A stretch of DNA of 64,000 nucleotides, taken from contig JAPOXG010000001.1 in assembly GCA_026707225.1 (NCBI GenBank), forward strand, positions 127,201-191,200. The letters are read 5' to 3'. The stretch comes from Chloroflexota bacterium (GTDB lineage Bacteria; Chloroflexota; Anaerolineae; Aggregatilineales; Phototrophicaceae). The translations under genes were made by a program, and so were the position numbers. Shown in pieces: positions 59,788 through 64,000 of the stretch (positions within the stretch are counted from its first letter, which is position 1; each line of letters starts with the position of its first letter). The notes beneath the pieces were generated by a model. That model made no database searches and was not told where the DNA came from. It worked only from the letters and a program-made list of their open reading frames with translations.

Positions 59788-62025
59788 ATGATGTCGGCAG
59801 ATCTCATTGGCAAGACGATAAACGGCTACGAAATCTTGAGCCAGGTCGGGCAGGGTGGCATGGCGACGGTCTACCTTGCGCGGCAGCGCTCGATGAACCG
59901 CCAGGTAGCGCTGAAGTTTTTGCCCAGCGTATTCATCAATGACGAGGCTTATCTGCAGCGATTCGAACGCGAGGTGAATATCGTCTCACAGCTGGAGCAT
60001 CGCAATATCGTTCCGGTTTACGACTTTGGCAAATATGAGAATCAGCCTTATATCGCGATGCGATACATGCCGGCCGGGTCCGTTGAGGAGCTCCTGGCAC
60101 AGGGGCGGATCCCCTTGCCGCGAGTGGCCAGCATCGTGGAGCAAGTGGCTTCGGCGCTTGATTACGCCCATCAGAAGGGCATCCTGCATCGCGATCTCAA
60201 ACCCAGCAACATTCTGCTTGACGACGGCGGCGGCGTATTCATCACCGATTTTGGCATCGCTCGCATATTAGGCGAAGGCAGTGGCGCGATTACCACGCAG
60301 GGCGTAGTCGGCACGCCGAGCTATATGTCGCCGGAGCAGGCGCGCGCCGAGCCCTTGGATGGACGCAGCGATGTTTATTCGCTGGGTGTCATGCTGTTCG
60401 AGTTAGTGACTGGCCGGCGCCCTTTCGAGAGCGATACGCCATATAGCATCGCCATTATGCATGTGACCATGCCGCCGCCACCACCGCGGCAGTTTGAGCC
60501 AGACATCAGCCCGAGGCTGGAAAAAGTCATCATACGCGCCTTGCGAAAAGCCAGGGAGGAGCGCTTCGGCAGCGCCGGCGAATTGGCGGAGGCTTTGCGC
60601 CTGTCATTGGATGGAAGCGAGTCGCTTGATGATGGCGCCGCGCCGGAAGCGGAAGCGATTTCCGCGAGCCGGCCAGCGGAGCCCGTCGGGGCGACCACTT
60701 CAGCACCGGGTCTCGCGCCTGCGCCAGCCGCTGCGGCGACGAGCGATACCTCACCGGCGGCGGGAGCGCTTCTCCGCGCCCAAAGCGCAACAGGAAGACG
60801 GCGCCGGATCATCTGGATTGGCGCCGCGGCCGGCAGCGCTCTGGGCTGCGCCTTGCTAGCGGGTTTAGTGATGCTAGGGGCGACAGTGTACGGCGCGCTT
60901 TCCCGCGATGAGGGTGTAGCGCCCTCGGTGACAGCGCTTGAGATTGTGAGCGAAATGACCCCGGCGACAGCGGTTGCGAGCGTCGCAAAGTTGGCGACAA
61001 CGACCCCTATTCGCGAAGCAGCGATTGGTCCGCTTCAGCTGACGCGGGCCGCCTTCAACGCGGCTGCCGACGGGACCTATACGGTCGAGGCGATCACCGC
61101 CGATGCGCGGCCGACGGCGCCGGCGCCGGAAATTCAGCCGGTGGGAGTCCGCGAGAGACCGACGCTGATCCCGCAATTGGCCTCTGTCGAAGGCGAGTTG
61201 GTTTATTTTGCCAAGCGCGCAACGGATGACGCGGAAGAACCGGTGTTTGAGATAGTCGTCCTGGATTTGACAACGCGGGAGACGCGCCGCTTTAGCGCCG
61301 GCGAAGGCAGCAGCACCTATCCGAGGCCATCGCCGGACGGGCGCTGGATCGCCTTTCAATCGAATCGAGATGGCGATTTCGAAATATACGTGACGAATCG
61401 ATACGGCGGACAGCTACAGCGCTTAACGGAGAATACGGTTTGGGATCGGCTGCCGGCTTGGTCGCCTGACGGGGACTGGATCATCTATTCTTCCGATACG
61501 CGCCGTGATCAAACGCTCGACCTGTACCGAACGAGACTGTCAAACGGCGAGAAGCAGCTAGTCTATAGCGACCAGTGGCGCAACAGCCACGCGCGTTACA
61601 GCCCGGACGGCAAGCATATCGTCTTCACTGCGGGTCCTTCCGTGCGCGACGCGGGCACCTGGGAGATTCGGCTGATTGAGCCTGAAACCGGCGCTTCGAA
61701 ATTGCTGACCGATAACGCCGTTCGCGATGCGTCGCCGGCTTTCAGCCCCGATGGCCAGCGCATCGTCTACGTCACGACTGTTGGCGGCGCGCGCGCGCTG
61801 GCGAGCATGGATCTTGCGGGGGGCGATCGACGCATTTTATACACCGGACCAGGCAGCGTCTGGTCAGCCAATTACAGTCCCGACGGCCGGTTCATTGCCG
61901 TCACCGCCACCGTTCTCGGAGAAGATCAGCTTTATCTGATGGATGCCCAAGGCTTGAATGCGCAGCGGATTACGTCCTCCGGGGGCGCATTCGCATCCTG
62001 GATCCCGCCCATCGCCGGGCAGTAG
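59788..62025 (+). CDS. Membrane Ser/Thr protein kinase with extracytoplasmic PD40 propeller
   Basis: A 745-residue Hanks-type kinase. The N-terminal kinase domain (about 13-270) has the glycine loop GQGGMATVYL, Lys43, catalytic HRDLKPSN with Asp136, DFG at 154-156 and the SPEQAR activation segment. A Ala/Pro-rich linker leads to a membrane helix (GSALGCALLAGLVMLGATVYG, about residues 350-370). The C-terminal PD40/TolB-like propeller has repeats such as PRPSPDGRWIAFQSNRD and PAWSPDGDWIIYSSD. It could sense an external ligand and signal inside. Start is ATG 59788 or 59791. Confidence 0.9.
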   Translation: MMSADLIGKTINGYEILSQVGQGGMATVYLARQRSMNRQVALKFLPSVFINDEAYLQRFEREVNIVSQLEHRNIVPVYDFGKYENQPYIAMRYMPAGSVEELLAQGRIPLPRVASIVEQVASALDYAHQKGILHRDLKPSNILLDDGGGVFITDFGIARILGEGSGAITTQGVVGTPSYMSPEQARAEPLDGRSDVYSLGVMLFELVTGRRPFESDTPYSIAIMHVTMPPPPPRQFEPDISPRLEKVIIRALRKAREERFGSAGELAEALRLSLDGSESLDDGAAPEAEAISASRPAEPVGATTSAPGLAPAPAAAATSDTSPAAGALLRAQSATGRRRRIIWIGAAAGSALGCALLAGLVMLGATVYGALSRDEGVAPSVTALEIVSEMTPATAVASVAKLATTTPIREAAIGPLQLTRAAFNAAADGTYTVEAITADARPTAPAPEIQPVGVRERPTLIPQLASVEGELVYFAKRATDDAEEPVFEIVVLDLTTRETRRFSAGEGSSTYPRPSPDGRWIAFQSNRDGDFEIYVTNRYGGQLQRLTENTVWDRLPAWSPDGDWIIYSSDTRRDQTLDLYRTRLSNGEKQLVYSDQWRNSHARYSPDGKHIVFTAGPSVRDAGTWEIRLIEPETGASKLLTDNAVRDASPAFSPDGQRIVYVTTVGGARALASMDLAGGDRRILYTGPGSVWSANYSPDGRFIAVTATVLGEDQLYLMDAQGLNAQRITSSGGAFASWIPPIAGQ

Positions 62026-62195
62026 CGGGAAATTCGCGGCAGCCTCCGTCCCGCTGCGCCGTTCCCGGCGGTGAGCCGCGCGCGAATCAAGCCAGCCCGC
62101 AATTTTAAAGCCACGCGAATCGGCAGCCATTGGTTGCGAGAGGCAATGCAGCAGCGGGTCATGCCCCGCCACGACTAGCAAAGCCATCATTTCGC

Positions 62196-62224
62196 TTACG
62201 CTGACGGAGAAATGGCGATATAAT
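62196..62224 (+). promoter_or_regulatory. Promoter upstream of frr
   Basis: TTACGC (62196-62201), exactly 17 bp, then a perfect TATAAT (62219-62224). The leader would be about 160 bases. The rest of the 367-base gap 62026-62392 shows no gene or tRNA. Confidence 0.6.
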
Positions 62225-62392
62225 GGGGGCAATCGGCGGCATAGGCAACATCCATCCGGCGCGTGTCGGACGCACTATAAATGCCCCAATCTGCTGCCAG
62301 AACAAAACGCAATCCCTTGGAAGACCCCGGTTCTTGCGGTTACGCGACGGCGAGGCGGGCGCCAGCGGGTGTTGAAGTTAAGGAGGGGCAAG

Positions 62393-62950
62393 ATGATTGA
62401 GGACATATTGGAAGAAGCGACTGGCAAAATGGAATCGACGCTGGCCGTTTTCCGCGATGAGCTTAGCCGAATGCGCAGCGGACGGGCGAGCACGGCGCTG
62501 GTCGACCGTATGATGATCGACTACTACGGTCAGGACACGGAGTTGCGCCAGATTGCCAATATCTCCACGCCGGAAGCGATGCTGATTCTCATTCGTCCTT
62601 ATGACAAGGCTGCGGTGCGGAACATCGAAAAGGCGATTCAAATGTCGGACATCGGCGTGAACCCCAACATTGATGGCGAGAATATCCGCTTGAACATGCC
62701 GGCATTGACCCGCGAACGCCGGCTGGAATTAGTGAAGTTTCTCAATCGGCGTATGGAGGATACGCGGGTCGCCATTCGCCATATCCGCCGCTCGGCCAAC
62801 AGCGACCTGCAAGAATTCGAGAAAGAAAAGCTCATCTCGGAGGATGACCGCAAGCGGGGCGAGGACGAAGTGCAGAAACTGACGGACAAGTTCATCGCTC
62901 AAATCGGCGAGCTCGGCGCTGATAAAGAGACTGACATCATGGACGTTTAG
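62393..62950 (+). CDS. frr: Ribosome recycling factor
   Basis: A 185-residue RRF, which with EF-G splits ribosomes after termination. It has the full family length and hallmarks: RSGRASTALVDRMMIDYYG, RPYDKAAVRNIEKAI, LNMPALTRERRLELVK and RKRGEDEVQKLTDKF. Start is the ATG at 62393, six bases after AGGAGG. It is followed by uppS; pyrH and tsf, which often precede it, are not here. Confidence 0.97.
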   Translation: MIEDILEEATGKMESTLAVFRDELSRMRSGRASTALVDRMMIDYYGQDTELRQIANISTPEAMLILIRPYDKAAVRNIEKAIQMSDIGVNPNIDGENIRLNMPALTRERRLELVKFLNRRMEDTRVAIRHIRRSANSDLQEFEKEKLISEDDRKRGEDEVQKLTDKFIAQIGELGADKETDIMDV

Positions 62951-63080
62951 CATTCCGCGTTCGTTGTGGTCGCATCGTCGACCGCCGGTCCGCGTCAATG
63001 AGGAGTTCGTCGCGGGTCAGTGTAAAGAGCAGTTGATAAGACTTCCTGGAGAATCAGCTTAGCCAAAACGGGAAACGTTA

Positions 63081-63878
63081 ATGACGTTCATCACAACAGA
63101 GCTCCGCCGGGACCGGTTCACATTGCCGCCTTTGGAAAAAGTGCCGGAACACGTCGCCATCATCATGGATGGCAATGGACGCTGGGCGAGGCAGCGCGGT
63201 TTGCCGCGTTCGGCCGGCCACCGCCAAGGCACGGAGAATCTGCGCCGCATCATCCGCGCCGCCGCCGAATTTGGCGTGCGGATCATGACGATTTACGCCT
63301 TCTCGACCGAAAATTGGGCGCGGCCCCGGCGCGAAGTGATGCTGTTGATGCGGATTCTGGAAATGGTCATCGACCGTGAATTGCAAGAGCTAGATGAAGA
63401 AGGCGTGCAGATTCGTCACATCGGAGAGCTGGACGGCATTGAGGAGCGGCTGGCGCGCAAGGTGGTTGAAGCCTGCGAATTCACGCGCGACAACCAGCGC
63501 CTGATCCTTAATGTCGCCTTCAATTATGGCGGGCGCGATGAAATCGTCCAAGCGGTGCAGAACATCGTGCGGGCAGGAATCGCTGCCGAAGCCATCTCCG
63601 AAGCCACGATCAACAACTACATGTATACCAGCGATCTGCCCGATCCGGACCTGATCATCCGCACCAGCGGCGAGTTCCGCCTGAGCAATTTCCTAATTTG
63701 GCAGGGCGCCTACAGCGAGATCTACACGACCGAGACTTATTGGCCCGATTTCGGACGCAGCGCATTTTACGAGGCGCTGGCCGAGTATGGCAATCGAAGG
63801 CGGCGTTTTGGCAAAACCGACGACCAAATCAATGGCGAGCAAATGAAGGCAAGCCGCGTCAAGGAGCGAACCATATAA
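63081..63878 (+). CDS. uppS: Undecaprenyl diphosphate synthase (isoprenyl transferase)
   Basis: A 265-residue cis-prenyltransferase that makes the lipid carrier for cell-wall synthesis. It has VAIIMDGNGRWARQRGLPR near 25-43 (Asp catalytic), GHRQGTENLRR, AFSTENWARP, NYGGRDEIVQA and DPDLIIRTSGEFRLSNFL. Start is an ATG at 63081. Its stop overlaps the next start as TAATG. Confidence 0.97.
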   Translation: MTFITTELRRDRFTLPPLEKVPEHVAIIMDGNGRWARQRGLPRSAGHRQGTENLRRIIRAAAEFGVRIMTIYAFSTENWARPRREVMLLMRILEMVIDRELQELDEEGVQIRHIGELDGIEERLARKVVEACEFTRDNQRLILNVAFNYGGRDEIVQAVQNIVRAGIAAEAISEATINNYMYTSDLPDPDLIIRTSGEFRLSNFLIWQGAYSEIYTTETYWPDFGRSAFYEALAEYGNRRRRFGKTDDQINGEQMKASRVKERTI

Positions 63879-64000
63879 TGCGAACCAAGCGGCTGGGGCG
63901 TACTGAATTGCAAGTGCCCATTGTCGGAATTGGTACGGCCTTCGTCGGCGTGCCGACGCAGAACGACGCGGTCGTCGAGGTGGATGTCGAAGGGCGGCGG
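63878..64000 (+). CDS. Aldo/keto reductase, N-terminal part (cut by window end)
   Basis: The ATG at 63878 overlaps the uppS stop by one base. The 41 codons visible give KRLGRTELQVPIVGIGTAFV, a typical aldo/keto reductase beginning. The catalytic residues lie beyond the window. Confidence 0.75.
   Translation, partial: MRTKRLGRTELQVPIVGIGTAFVGVPTQNDAVVEVDVEGRR

Noticed and set aside
62026..62392. A structured RNA or tRNA in the gap before frr
   Set aside because: Some GC-rich stems can be drawn, but there is no tRNA-like cloverleaf, TTCGA box or recognisable riboswitch core; only a promoter can be supported.

Overview
The window looks like part of a chromosome from a heterotrophic bacterium of the Chloroflexota (Anaerolineae-like), probably from a marine or host-associated setting. 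This is inference, not a database result. It rests on a GC content in the high fifties by eye, a membrane Ser/Thr kinase fused to a PD40 propeller, a PD40-SH3 secreted protein, many sulfatase / PhyH / Gfo-Idh-MocA / GH127 / RraA genes, and a stand-alone pdxS. No rRNA, tRNA, CRISPR, prophage or transposase was seen.

Layout. (1) 1-6805, minus strand: a sugar locus read from right to left, with a sulfatase-superfamily hydrolase lacking the formylglycine cysteine, an oxidoreductase, a sulfotransferase, a second oxidoreductase, an AT-rich orphan, a TIM-barrel isomerase and the 5' part of L-rhamnose isomerase. (2) 6806-20435, plus strand: a peptide/nickel-type ABC importer locus built by nested duplication. 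It has three solute-binding proteins, two permease pairs and one ATPase pair. Each binding-protein gene has the same promoter and twin-hairpin leader. (3) 20498-31669: a PhyH dioxygenase; a four-gene minus-strand operon (ComA-like, RraA-like, RmlD-like, sulfatase) that may encode an undescribed sulfo-metabolite pathway; a proline racemase-family protein; two GH127-type arabinofuranosidases; and an MBL hydrolase. (4) 31798-39338: a flavin-type protein and a complete ribose-type ABC importer with two different permeases, then an aminotransferase and an HpcH-type aldolase. (5) 39352-42480, minus: pdxS, D-threonine-aldolase-like and M19 dipeptidase, an apparent D-amino-acid / dipeptide operon that carries its own PLP synthase. 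(6) 42599-47224: a GNAT, a PD40-SH3 protein, VanZ, a small orphan and a soluble reductive-dehalogenase-like Fe-S protein. (7) 47303-55765: potBCD-potA divergent from a second GNAT, a flavin amine oxidase, a nitrilase-family amidase and PhzF, consistent with polyamine uptake and breakdown. (8) 55810-64000: aldo/keto reductase, DUF4013-type protein with a degenerate paralogue, SRPBCC, cdsA, kinase-PD40, frr, uppS and the start of another aldo/keto reductase.

Two dispersed repeat families thread through the window. One is a roughly 26-bp palindrome of the form GTAGGGGCGA...TCGCCC. The other is a C-rich/G-rich hairpin. They lie between genes, often directly after binding-protein genes. In several places they supply stop codons or C-terminal tails, and one copy lies in frame inside the amine oxidase. 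Almost all transported or degraded compounds suggested here (sulfated and rhamnose/arabinose-containing glycans, peptides, polyamines) fit a scavenger of complex organic matter.
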